64,000 nucleotides of DNA from Maylandia zebra (lineage: Eukaryota; Chordata; Actinopteri; Cichliformes; Cichlidae), in contig NC_135176.1 in the NCBI RefSeq assembly GCF_041146795.1, positions 24,735,286-24,799,285 of the forward strand, written 5' to 3'. The notes beneath the pieces were generated by a model. It saw only the letters and a program-made list of their open reading frames with translations. It ran no database searches and had not been told where the DNA came from. Shown piece after piece: positions 54,960 to 64,000 of this stretch. Position numbers and translations under genes: made by a program. How positions within the stretch are numbered: the stretch's first letter is position 1; every line of letters starts with the position of its first letter.

Positions 54960-55740
54960 TAAAATTTGATGCCATGTGCTACTTGTTGAGATGTGTTTAT
55001 CTATCCTGCACCTGTTAGAGATGAATCCTTATGGATATAAGTGTGTTCTTTAATTTCTTTGATTGTGTTGTTTTCAATAGCTATTTGGGTAAAACTGTTT
55101 ATTTGGCAAAACAATATTCATTTAACCACTGTTTTGTTGTAACATTAGCAAAAAAAACAAAGTCATATAAAAATAACTTCAGTATATTTAAAATTAGAGA
55201 AAAAAGTAATTATGTATCAGATATGTTGGAATCAGGGTTATTATATCTTGATGCATGCTCAATCATCCAGGTAAGGAAATCCTAAAAAGCTGATTCTGTT
55301 TATCTGGACATAACGTTTTCAGTAGGAGAAATGCTCATGACAATTTGCATATTATTGATAAAGAAACTGACCTCACATACTATTATTCATTCAGTGGGCT
55401 AGTTTCAGTTATTGTGAATATGTACTGTTTATAAGGTCGGGGGAAACTGCAGTCAGCTGAGACTGAAGAAGTCACTTGGATAACTGATGTAATGTTTCTC
55501 CCACTGGAAACGTTTAGATGAACAGAATATATTTTTTGGCACTTTTATTATAATTGTTGCTTCTATTTTTGTTTTTTAAATTTCTATACTTAAGTTGGTG
55601 GATTGTAAAATGTTTAATTTCAGTTATGTTTTCATGAACCTTTTTTTTATTTACTGCTGTTTGTGAAATAAAGTGAGCAATGTACACTAAACTTTCTTGT
55701 TTCAAGAAATAAAATATCACTAACATGATGAATGGAACCT
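54960..55740 (+). other. 3' UTR of TRIM copy C with inserted foldback
   Basis: Matches the 3' UTRs of the other copies except for an insert at about 55249-55560. AATAAA at 55667-55672 is the likely polyadenylation signal. The nearby AAGTTGGTGGATTGTAAAAT is common to all three. Confidence 0.65.
55249..55535. repeat. Foldback-type insert in TRIM copy C 3' UTR
   Basis: The left part has GATTCTGTTTATCTGGACAT followed by ACGTTTTCAGTAGGAGAAA. The right part carries the reverse complement (TTTCTCCCACTGGAAACGTT, TAGATGAACAGAAT). Absent from the matching position after copies A and B, so it entered copy C only. Class uncertain. Confidence 0.6.
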
Positions 55741-56255
55741 TTTGTTAAGAGACATTTACAGTAGAGCATTAATGATGAAATTAAAAAAGTAAAATCTTAA
55801 AAAATGTCACGGCTGCCGGGGCGAGCCGTGTGGTGTTGGTGGAAAAGGACCCAAAATGCAGGCAAAAGACTGATATGAGTGAATGTTCATTTACAAAGTG
55901 GCAAGGGGAGAAAAAGAGGCAATGAGCTACTGAAGAAACCTAAACTGGGAAAACTAAAGAGCAAACCTTAAATCATAATGAAACTGGGTGAAGGGCAGAG
56001 AGACACAGACCAAAAAACAAAACACCATGAAACAGAGACGAGGGCCCTGTTTCAGGAAGCCGGTTTAGAAAACTCAGAGTGAAAAACGATACGCAGGGTT
56101 GAGTAACCCCGAACTGTCCAACTCGGAATATTCGGTTTCAGAAAGGCTGATAACAAGTAGTTCAGTCAACGCGGAGTTGCTTTAACCCCAAGTGAAGCGC
56201 GCGGACGAGGATACATAAAGCCCTGATCAGTGGAGCACAGATTAAGCGAGTCACC

Positions 56256-57440
56256 ATGGAGACGGAGGGAAAGAAGGCGCGGTCAATGTATTTTACAGCG
56301 CTTGAGGCCGAAATTCTGATGGCAGCATATGCCGATAACATGCAAATTCCGCGGAAAAAAGTAACACAGCGACAGCTGCAAAAGAAAGTGAGCATGCATG
56401 GCAAAACATAGCCGACAGAGTCAATGCGTGAGTGTTAATTTAAACATTGATCTAGGGATTTCCACCCATTTAACACGTTATTTTATCATATGTTATTTTA
56501 TTTGTTATTTTATACATTTTATTTTGTGACGTGATGTGAGCGCAGGTGCAACCCAACAGGCCCCAAACGTTCCTGGCAGCAAGTAAAAATGAAATATAAA
56601 AATATAGTCCAAACAGGTAAGGTGTAATTGTATTATGAGCCATAGTGCTTGGTCTGTTTGTCCGATGTAAATCAATTGCAGTTAGAGGCTACATTAATTT
56701 TCTGTCTGTAAGCACTTATTGAAATTATCTGAGCACATTACAAGTACATATTTGCTTACTCTGTATGCTCAAATGTGACCCGTTATAGCCAACAGAAAAA
56801 AAGCGGAGGCCCGAAAAACAGGTGGGGGTCCTCCACCACCACCACCACTCACAGAGGCTGAGCAGTTGGCCCTCAGCCAAAACAGTGGGCGCCCTGTGGC
56901 CGAAGGCATCTCTGCGGGGACATCCTCTGAGTCAATAACCCCGCAAGACACAAGTGCCTACATAGGGGGTAAATCCAAAATAATACATGATGTGCATACA
57001 TCCTTTCTTCACAGTCACCTTTGCAGTGCTACTCATTCATTTGATAAACTCTTTACCATAATGGATTATTTTGTAGTGAAGTTATTTTCCTACTGACTTT
57101 GCCTTCCCTCAGTCTTGGTTGTCTTTGAGAGCATAATGACAATGAAGTGTAAGGTGATTGGTATGTTTGTTAATTGCCATTTGGTCCCTTGTAAGTTATA
57201 AGTGACCTGTATAAACCTCATATTCTATCAGTTGATGGTGATGGTGTACTGCATCTGGTGCAGCCTCCTGTTGAGCCAGACCAACATGCAGTTGTGAGTA
57301 ATACTCCACAGATTATATGAGTTTACAGTAGAACAGCAATGTTGTTTATTTCTTTACTACAGGAAAATAATGAAGAAACATTGACAGCTGTTACAGAGGA
57401 GGAAGCAACAGAGACACTTTATGAGGTTTACATCTTTTAA
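56256..57440 (+). CDS. Harbinger Myb/SANT-like DNA-binding protein, frameshifted
   Basis: Probable exons 56256-56427, 56546-56616, 56789-56968, 57232-57293 and 57363-57440, all GT-AG. The N-terminus reads METEGKKARSMYFTALEAEI. The SANT-like part continues as AWQNIADRVNA|CNPTGPKRSWQQVKMKYKNI in another frame. An A-run at about 56356 is one base short, so the current frame ends early at GKT. In this superfamily the protein binds the transposon ends and helps carry the transposase into the nucleus. Distal part has GGGPPPPPPLTEAEQLALSQ. Confidence 0.75.
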
Positions 57441-57529
57441 TACTTTGTGTACAGGAAACACAGGTGACCAATAAAGCCAGTTGAACAAAAAATCTGTTTA
57501 TTCTTCTTTCAACATGTTGAGGTGATGGG

Positions 57530-58817
57530 TCAAAAGAAATGATTGTGACATATGGTGTCTCTGACTGCGCTTCCATCTTGTATGTCCGTGGGAGGGTCAG
57601 GATGTTCATGGTTTGGATCACTGCTGTTTGGTTCAGAAGGACAGTGTTCTCCTCTAATTGTGGCAATGTTGTGAAGAATCACACATGCCACAATAATGTC
57701 ACATGCCCTTTCTGGGGTGACCCTGAGTCTTTGCAGGCACTGGAACCGGGCCTTAAGCATTCCGATAGTCATTTCAACTCTGGCTCTTGTCCTGCAATTA
57801 GCCAGATTATATCGCTGCTGTGGGCCCGGTTCAGGGTCAGAGTAAGGGGTAAGCAAATAGGGTAAACATGGATACCCCCTATCACCAAGCAAGTAGCCAG
57901 TGAACTCTCCTAAGACAGAAGGATACACTTCAGTTCAAATGTCCCTGAAGCAATTGGTCTTTATATATTTTAAAGTATTTTCAACTCACCATGTCCAAAT
58001 TTTGTGCTCAGTGTACATTCACGGAATATTTGTGAGTCATGGACAGAGCCTGGCCACTTGGCTTCCACATTTGTGATAATGTTGGCAGCATCACATATGA
58101 TCTTCACAGTGCAGAGAACACAAATTAGCATCCATTACTATGATGAAATAATTTGTTAGTTTGAAATGCTACAGGGAACTATGTACCTGTACATTAATGC
58201 TGTGGAAAGACTTCCTGTTCACATAGTCTCCTTCATCTACTGAAGGAGCAATGATTGGAATGTGAGTGCCATCTATACAGCCAATCACGCCTGGGAACCC
58301 TGAAAATAAATGTAAAATTTAAGTAGTAGTTCAAATATCACCACACCATAAATTAAGTTTTGGTCATCCTGATACCTGCAATTTTGTGGCATCCCTCTTT
58401 GATGAATCTTGTGGGTCTATGACCGGGGAACACCACAAACGTGTACAGGAGACGTTTCAGTGCAACTGTAACATTCCTGACTGCCCGACAGACGGTAGCC
58501 TTGGAAACGTGCTCAGCGTAACCAATATTATACAGAAAGCTCCCGTTTGCAAAAAACCGAAGTGCAATACAAATAATATGTACGGAACTGAGAGCATGTC
58601 CGCGATGTGTCACATGCGTAATATATGGCCTGAGGATGTTATTCAAATAAATTATAGATTGTGCTGAGAAACAGTAACGTTCGCACAGACAATCATCAGG
58701 AAATGATAAAATGTCCAAACGCGCTCTGATCACTCTCTCCCGGCGGAGAGCTCTGCGGAGAATTTGGGCTTCACGATCTACTGGCTCTTCAAGGAAGGGA
58801 CACGCCATGTCTGACAC
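57530..58817 (-). CDS. Harbinger transposase (HARBI1-like), 4 exons, 348 residues
   Basis: Minus-strand exons 58817-58376, 58299-58187, 58101-57990 and 57909-57530. All junctions are GT-AG and the spliced frame is 349 codons including stop, the same size class as vertebrate HARBI1 (349 residues). The DDE residues are visible: D in GCIDGTH, D in [12 protein letters not shown] in [15 protein letters not shown]. The N-terminus is [20 protein letters not shown]. An uninterrupted frame over four exons suggests recent activity. It faces the Myb-like gene tail to tail with about 90 bp between. Confidence 0.9.
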
Positions 58818-59342
58818 TTCCTACTGTCAGGTTTCCGACAAAGGGGCGGAGACAGTCAGGGTTAGTTGTAGTAAACCTGCTAGGGGGCAGGTTAGCTTCA
58901 CGGCGTGTGTCGTCATAGTGACTCACTCAGGCTTCAGCTGAACTCGCTTTGTGAAACCGAAAACCCAGAGTTTTCGTTAACTCAGGGTATACTTACTCAG
59001 TTTTTCCACTAAACCGGCTTCCTGAAACAGGGCCGAGCCGACAAAGAGCGCACACACACACACACGGTTATCAGGCAATGACACACAGATGATCCTAATT
59101 CACAAGATGACGGGAGGATACAAGCTGAACACAGTGATAACAGACACAGACCTTCAAAGTAAAACAGGAAATTCATAAAACAAACTCATGGACACGAAGG
59201 GGGACGACACGGGAAATAAACCTTAGGACTGGAAACCCTGAGAATGAAACCTACATACTAATAACCATGAAGAAATTAACATCAAATCTGATAAAACATA
59301 ATGACAAAGGCAAAACGCTGGGTCAACCCAGCACCATGACAA

Positions 59343-59502
59343 AAACGTACATACTGTAGGTCTATACTAATTTAAGTAGGAGTATAACAGATGAAAAATG
59401 TTTTCATAATAAGGCAAAATTTAAAGCAGGAAGTAAACTAGCAAAGTGAAAATAAAAATGAGATATTTCAATATACCCATTATTATTATTTCAAGATATG
59501 AT
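59343..59502. other. Short TRIM-unit flank
   Basis: Sequence between the TGTCA-ended repeat and the LINE. Part matches 41990-42040 and 47940-47970 (CTACACTAATTTAAGT type). No gene. Confidence 0.5.
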
Positions 59503-59646
59503 GAAGATGGCGCCGGTGAGGTCGGCTGCCGTCACGACTGCTCCGACCACTTTTTCTTTGTCTTTGTTTTTTAAGTTAGTTTTCAGCGTTTCTAAATCGG
59601 CAAAATCATCACCATTGGGTACATTAGGTATGACAGTGACACTCTT

Positions 59647-60942
59647 GTTTCTATTGGTATACAATGTACTCACAATTCGAAGTTTTTAACTCCGGATCCG
59701 AGCTGGCCGAGTGAGATCTCGAGGGAGAACAAAGGGAAGCGGCGGCGGCCTAGAGGGAAGCGAGCCGGCGTCAGGAACAGGCTGAGAGCTCGTGCACACC
59801 GCATACCTCTGCCTAGCATCCTGCTCGCCAACGTCCAGTCACTGGAGAACAAGCTTGATGACCTCAGGGCCAGGATAAAGTTCCAGAGAGACATTCGGGA
59901 CTGCAATCTCCTCTGCTTCACCGAGACATGGCTGAACCCAGCGGTGCCGGACCACGCCATCCAGCCGGCCGAGTTCTTCTCGGTTCACCGCATGGACAGG
60001 ACACGGGACTCGGGGAAGTCAAGGGGAGGCGGCGTGTGTTTAATGGTGAACAACAACTGGTGCAACAGTGCGAACGTTGTTCCTCTCACACGCTCCTGCA
60101 CACCAAATCTGGAACTACTGTCCATCATGTGTCGTCCTTTTTATCTACCTCGGGAATTTACATCGGTCATTGTAAGTGCCGTTTATATTCCACCACAAGC
60201 GGACACGGTCACCGCCTTATGCGAGCTGCATGAGGCACTCACACAGCACCAGACACAACACCGGGACGCTGCACTTATTGTGACGGGGGACTTTAATAGC
60301 GCCAACCTCAAACGCGCAGCGCCGAACTTTTATCAACACATCACCTGCCCCACCAGGGGTGAAAGGACACTGGACCACTGCTACACTACGGTCAAGGACG
60401 GCTACAAGGCACAATCCCGCCCCCCGTTTGGCAAATCTGATCACGCCGCCATCTTCCTCATGCCAAAATATAAACAAAGGCTGAAACAGGAAGTTCCGGT
60501 TCAGAGGAAGGTCGCGCGCTGGACGGATCAATCGGTGGCCGCGTTACAGGACGCACTCGATGACGCAGACTGGGGCATATTCAGAAACAGCTCCGACGAT
60601 GACGTCAACGTGTTTACGGAAGCGGTTGTGGGATTCATCGGGAAACTATCGGATGATACCGTGGAGACAAAGACTATCACAACGTTTCCCAACCAGAAGC
60701 CGTGGGTGGATAAAACCATCCGCAACGCTCTGAGATCCCGCACCGCTGCCTACAACACGGGACTCACAACGGGGGACATGGACCCGTACAAAGCCGCGTC
60801 ATATAACGTGCGGAGGGCGGTGAAAGAGGCGAAGCAGCGCTACGGGAGGAAACTAGAGTCACAACTCCAACAGAGTGACTCTAGGAGCCTGTGGCGGGGA
60901 CTAAGGACATTACGGACTATAAAACACCAACAACCGGTATGA
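59647..60942 (+). CDS. LINE endonuclease part
   Basis: Open from before 59689 (TPDPSWPSEISREN) to the stop at 60942. Endonuclease motifs are ILLANVQSLENKLDDLR, CFTETWL, GGGVCLMVNN, AVYIPPQ, VTGDFNSANL and KSDHAAIFLM. The later part (DKTIRNALRSRTAAY) is the linker to the RT. No convincing start codon was found, so the N-terminal limit is approximate. The frame shifts near 60900 into the RT frame. Confidence 0.8.
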   Translation, partial: VSIGIQCTHNSKFLTPDPSWPSEISRENKGKRRRPRGKRAGVRNRLRARAHRIPLPSILLANVQSLENKLDDLRARIKFQRDIRDCNLLCFTETWLNPAVPDHAIQPAEFFSVHRMDRTRDSGKSRGGGVCLMVNNNWCNSANVVPLTRSCTPNLELLSIMCRPFYLPREFTSVIVSAVYIPPQADTVTALCELHEALTQHQTQHRDAALIVTGDFNSANLKRAAPNFYQHITCPTRGERTLDHCYTTVKDGYKAQSRPPFGKSDHAAIFLMPKYKQRLKQEVPVQRKVARWTDQSVAALQDALDDADWGIFRNSSDDDVNVFTEAVVGFIGKLSDDTVETKTITTFPNQKPWVDKTIRNALRSRTAAYNTGLTTGDMDPYKAASYNVRRAVKEAKQRYGRKLESQLQQSDSRSLWRGLRTLRTIKHQQPV

Positions 60943-62486
60943 CGAACGCGGCCGTGACTCTGGCAGACGAGCTGAACACTTTCTATGCTCGCTTCGAGGC
61001 TGCAACTAAGGTCTCCAACAATGCTAGTGTTAGCGGCGCTAACGGCTGCAGACAGGAAGATACTGCCAGCACCGGAAACGTGCTCGTCATCTCCGAGCAT
61101 GAAGTAAGGAGAGCCTTCAAGAGAGTGAACACCAGGAAAGCAGCAGGACCAGACGGCATCCCAGGTCGTATCCTAAGAGACTGCGCATACCAGCTAGCTC
61201 CTGTGTTCACTGAGATATTCAACATCTCTTTATCTCAGTCGGTGATCCCCACATGCTTCAAAGAGTCCATCATTGTTCCTGTCCTGAAGAAACCCCACCC
61301 TGCTTCTCTCAATGACTATCGCCCTGTAGCCCTCACCTCAGTAGTGATGAAGTGCTTTGAACGCCTGGTCAGAGACTTCATCATTTCTTCACTACCAGAC
61401 ACACTGGACCCACTACAGTTCGCTTACCGTCCAAATCGTTCCACAGACGATGCCATCTCTCATCTCCTCCACACATCACTCACTCACTTGGACACTAGAA
61501 GGGGGAATTATGTTAAAATGCTCTTCATAGACTATAGCTCTGCATTTAACACCATAATTCCCGCCACACTCACCACCAAGCTGGAGCATCTGGGACTCAG
61601 CTCATCTATGTGTCAGTGGATCTCCAACTTCCTAATTGGCAGACCACAGGCAGTAAGGATGGGCGGACATGTCTCAGCCTCCACCACTCTCAGCACTGGA
61701 GCCCCCCAGGGGTGTGTTCTGAGCCCCCTGCTGTACTCTTTGTACACATATGACTGTGTGGCCACTACCAGCTCCACCACCATCATCAAGTTTGCTGACG
61801 ACACCGTCGTGGTGGGCCTGATCTCTGATAACAACGAGACGGCCTACCTGAAGGAGATTAGGAATCTGGAGAACTGGTGCCAGAGGAACAACCTCCTTCT
61901 AAACGTCAGTAAGACAAAGGAGCTGATAGTGGACTTCAGCACTAAGCAGGAGAGGAACTACCAGACCCCCGTCATCAACGAGTGCCCAGTGGAGAGAGTG
62001 GACAGCTTCAAATACCTCGGAGTTCACATCACGCAGGACCTGTCATGGTCCTGTCACATCAACACCGTGGTGAAAAAGGCCCGACAGCGTCTCTACCACC
62101 TCAGACGCTTGAGAGACTTCCAACTGCCCTCCAAGGTGCTCAGGAACTTTTACTCGTGCACCATAGAGAGCATCCTGACGGGAAACATCTTAACCTGGTT
62201 CGGGAACAGCACCATGCAGGACAGACGAGCTCTACAGAGGGTTGTGCGGTCAGCTGAGCGCACCATCCGCTCCGAGCTCCCTGACCTGCACTCAATCTAC
62301 AGCAGGCGGTGCTGGACCAAGGCCAGGAAGATCGTGAAGGACCTCAGCCATCCCAACAACGGACTGTTCTCTCTGCTGAGGTCAGGAAAGCGATTCCGCT
62401 CCCTGAAGACCAACACAGAGAGACTGAGGAGGAGCTTCTTCCCGCAGGCGATACGGTCTCTCAATCACACCACCACACAGTACTGA
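60891..62486 (+). CDS. LINE reverse-transcriptase part, 531 codons
   Basis: Continues the previous frame after a shift within the 52-bp overlap. RT blocks are RKAAGPDGIPGRILRDCAYQ, KPHPASLNDYRPVALTSVVM, MLFIDYSSAFNTI, GAPQGCVLSPLLYSL, the catalytic FADD in IIKFADDTVVVGL, and YLGVHITQDL. The C-terminal block is LRRLRDFQLPSKVLRNFYSC with RRSFFPQAIRSLN. All catalytic residues are present. Its first Met is internal to the linker, so it is not a separate gene but the second half of ORF2. Confidence 0.88.
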   Translation: MAGTKDITDYKTPTTGMTNAAVTLADELNTFYARFEAATKVSNNASVSGANGCRQEDTASTGNVLVISEHEVRRAFKRVNTRKAAGPDGIPGRILRDCAYQLAPVFTEIFNISLSQSVIPTCFKESIIVPVLKKPHPASLNDYRPVALTSVVMKCFERLVRDFIISSLPDTLDPLQFAYRPNRSTDDAISHLLHTSLTHLDTRRGNYVKMLFIDYSSAFNTIIPATLTTKLEHLGLSSSMCQWISNFLIGRPQAVRMGGHVSASTTLSTGAPQGCVLSPLLYSLYTYDCVATTSSTTIIKFADDTVVVGLISDNNETAYLKEIRNLENWCQRNNLLLNVSKTKELIVDFSTKQERNYQTPVINECPVERVDSFKYLGVHITQDLSWSCHINTVVKKARQRLYHLRRLRDFQLPSKVLRNFYSCTIESILTGNILTWFGNSTMQDRRALQRVVRSAERTIRSELPDLHSIYSRRCWTKARKIVKDLSHPNNGLFSLLRSGKRFRSLKTNTERLRRSFFPQAIRSLNHTTTQY

Positions 62487-62988
62487 CCCACACATATGGT
62501 TCTTACACACACACTGGACTTTCTGGACATTGTTTTTGCACACATTGTTTTTTTGCACAACACTGGTCACTATATTCTTCATTTCCGGTTAATACTTGTA
62601 CAGCTGCTGTTATTGTGTATATATTTATTTATATTTATATTTCTTCATACATTCTTATATAGTTCTATATTGTGTATTTTGTTGTACAGTTATTTTATTT
62701 TCAACTTTAATTTATATATTTTATCTTATTCCTTCCCAGTTAAATTTACCCTTCATTCTAATTTGTGTTGTACAGTTATTTCATTTTTAACCTTAATTTA
62801 TATTTTATTCCTTCCTAGTTAAATTTACCCTTTTTAATTTTTCATATTTATTTCCTATCTTATTCATAGCCTTTTCCTTTTTTGTTTTCTTTAGGTCACG
62901 AGCAGTTGTCCAAGCATTTCACTACATATCGTACTGTGTATGACTGTGTACGTGACAAATAAAATTTGAATTTGAAAATTTGAATTTG

Positions 62989-63760
62989 GTAATTTTGCTG
63001 TAGGGGCTTTGGATTTAGGATTTTACACTTATATTTTGGGATTTTCCAAGGTTACTTCATTTCTGGAATGATTTTCAAAAAACAAATTTAACAGCTTTTG
63101 GGAACTGATGATCATTTAGATCCATTACTCTATACTAGCCATATGTCTGTATGATATACCAGATGGAAACTGATACATTTGTCCAGAATTCTGCTCCATT
63201 TTGCTCCATATTGACAATATGGAGAGTTTCCTGCTTAGGTATGTTAAGGGGTTTAAATAATGCTCAGTTGGTACTACAGGGCCCAAAGTGTGCCGAGAAC
63301 ATAATCACCACAGCATTACATCATCAGCAATCTGAACCATTGATAAAAGGCAGGCTTGAGTCAAACTTTCATGTTGTTGTATCTATTATCAGTAACTCCC
63401 TGCAGGCAGGCAAAGAGTGTGAAACTGCAGCACCTGCTAAGCAGATCTTCTCGAGGAGTGATGGCCAGATGAAGCCGAATGAAACCATAGAGCTCTCCAA
63501 GTGGTTCGAAAAGAAAGATGAATTTCTTCAGGCTTTGTGTGTACACAAGCCCTTCTGCTGGAGGGTTCTTCTTGTTAAAAGGAAGTTTTTCTTTCCTACT
63601 GTCGCCAAAGTGCTCGCTCAAAGGGGATCTTCTGATTGTTGGGGTTTTTTCAGTTTTCTTGATCTTAAAGTAGGGTCTTGGCTTAAAATAAAAAGAATCT
63701 TGAGGCAACTGTTGTAGTTTGGCGTTATATAAATAAAAGTGAACTAAGTTTCAGGACCCA
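62989..63760 (+). repeat. Duplicated repeat block, copy 2 (L2-tail at its end)
   Basis: Counterpart of 42080-42830. It resumes right after the LINE with GTAGGGGCTTTGGATT. The middle (LNNAQLVLQGPKCAENI in one frame) is a decayed mobile-element piece. The last part (CTTCTTGTTAAAAGGAAGTT to GGCGTTATATAAATAAAAGTG) is an L2-type LINE 3' end. A 188-codon frame here is a chance reading through repeats. Confidence 0.65.
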
Positions 63761-64000
63761 GGATCTTGGAGGATCCAAGGCAGCGCATCTCATGTGGGCG
63801 AAAACGCCAATGCTTTGCTTTTTTGTAAATTAAAAAAAGGTATCCTATATAAAATCTTTTTTTTTGTAAAAATAAAAGTACATCAAACGAAATTATTCAA
63901 ACCTACATGTCATCATAGACACATATTGTGTCATCCTTTTGCATTTTTCTTTTTGTTTCCCGCGGTTAAACTAGTGACAACAGTTTTTATCATTATTTCT
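63761..64000. other. End of window, TRIM-unit flank
   Basis: Resembles 42830-42900 (GGATCTTGGAGGA, GCATCTC, AAAACGCCAATG). This suggests a further TRIM unit may follow outside the window. No gene visible. Confidence 0.5.

Larger units (their letters stand above)
56043..59034. mobile_element. PIF/Harbinger DNA transposon, near complete
   Basis: Terminal inverted repeats GGCCCTGTTTCAGGAAGCCG and its reverse complement lie at the two ends, about 26 bp without mismatch. A 3-bp direct repeat GAG flanks it (56040-56042 and 59035-59037). It carries the two genes typical of the superfamily, convergent: a Myb/SANT-like protein on plus and a DDE transposase on minus. At 2992 bp it is of normal length. 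One frameshift in the Myb-like gene is the only visible damage. Confidence 0.93.
55806..59342. mobile_element. TGTCA-ended repeat holding a Harbinger element
   Basis: The left end is TGTCACGGCTGCCGGG and the right end, read in reverse, is TGTCATGGTGCTGGG, a loose inverted repeat. Outer parts 55806-56042 and 59038-59342 contain no coding frame. Without the internal Harbinger it would be about 0.54 kb. Flanks match TRIM-unit sequence (AAAAATGT left, CATACTGTAGGTCTA right), so it entered a duplicated unit. Confidence 0.55.
59503..62988 (+). mobile_element. Near-complete CR1/L2/Rex1-group LINE
   Basis: Starts about GATGAAGATGGCGCCGG and ends in a TTTGAA repeat tail after GTGACAAATAAAATTTGAAT. 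Long frames cover the apurinic-type endonuclease and the reverse transcriptase. No poly(A) run, as expected in this group. At about 3.5 kb it is close to full length, with one frameshift between endonuclease and RT. It splits the TRIM-unit flank that otherwise matches 42080. Confidence 0.88.

Noticed and set aside
62496-62822. 108-codon frame after the LINE stop
   Set aside because: AT-rich LINE 3' UTR; the translation is low-complexity hydrophobic sequence.
63151-63717. 188-codon frame near the window end
   Set aside because: It reads through two unrelated repeat pieces and an L2 3' UTR; the paralogous block at 42080 has no such frame.

Overview
The window is nuclear DNA from a vertebrate, almost certainly a teleost fish. 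It holds large spliced genes, GT-AG introns, a vertebrate-type U2 snRNA gene, and a mixture of L2/Rex1-like and Tx1-clade LINEs, hAT, Tc1-mariner-like and PIF/Harbinger elements. A cluster of TRIM genes with RING, B-box, coiled-coil and PRY-SPRY parts is typical of fish. The adjacent pair DDX46 and C5orf24 is also a neighbour pair on human 5q31, so the left half is a conserved block. The exact species cannot be read from the sequence; a percomorph such as a cichlid is a guess.

Layout. 1-2.9 kb: intergenic. 2.9-16.1 kb: DDX46 (Prp5-type spliceosomal DEAD-box helicase), 23 coding exons, all placed, 1059 codons plus stop. 16.4-25.3 kb: the C5orf24 homologue, with a CpG-rich promoter, a probable non-coding first exon, a single coding exon and a long 3' UTR carrying a Tc1-mariner-like element and other repeats. 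26.1-36.5 kb: a dead TRIM gene on the minus strand. It is split by an 8.1 kb block (26225-34331) that is bounded by hAT ends and an 8-bp target duplication, and by a 0.7 kb poly(A) retroposon with a 17-bp target duplication.

Inside the 8.1 kb block lie an L2-type LINE tail, a Rex1-like fragment, a complete U2 snRNA gene and a striking array. In the array a 259-bp segment (U2 from about nucleotide 38 plus its 3' flank) occurs four times. It alternates with three nearly identical, equally truncated 3' ends of a Tx1-clade LINE. The block also holds a tRNA-Leu(TAA) gene and a decayed Tx1-clade reverse transcriptase.

36.5-55.8 kb: tandem plus-strand TRIM copies. Two are intact (39731-41404 and 53277-54959), one is cut short by a stop in the SPRY domain (45032-46447), and two are RING-only remnants that end at the same place. 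ISRE-like motifs precede most of them, which fits interferon-inducible antiviral TRIMs. The paralogues show mosaic identity suggesting gene conversion. 48.8-52.1 kb is an L2-like LINE with a second, reversed Rex1-like LINE inside it. 55.8-59.3 kb is a TGTCA-ended repeat holding a complete PIF/Harbinger element with an apparently intact 348-residue transposase. 59.5-63.0 kb is a nearly complete LINE (endonuclease plus reverse transcriptase, one frameshift). The end of the window repeats sequence found downstream of the first TRIM gene.

The most unusual structure is the U2/LINE array and its hAT-bounded carrier block.
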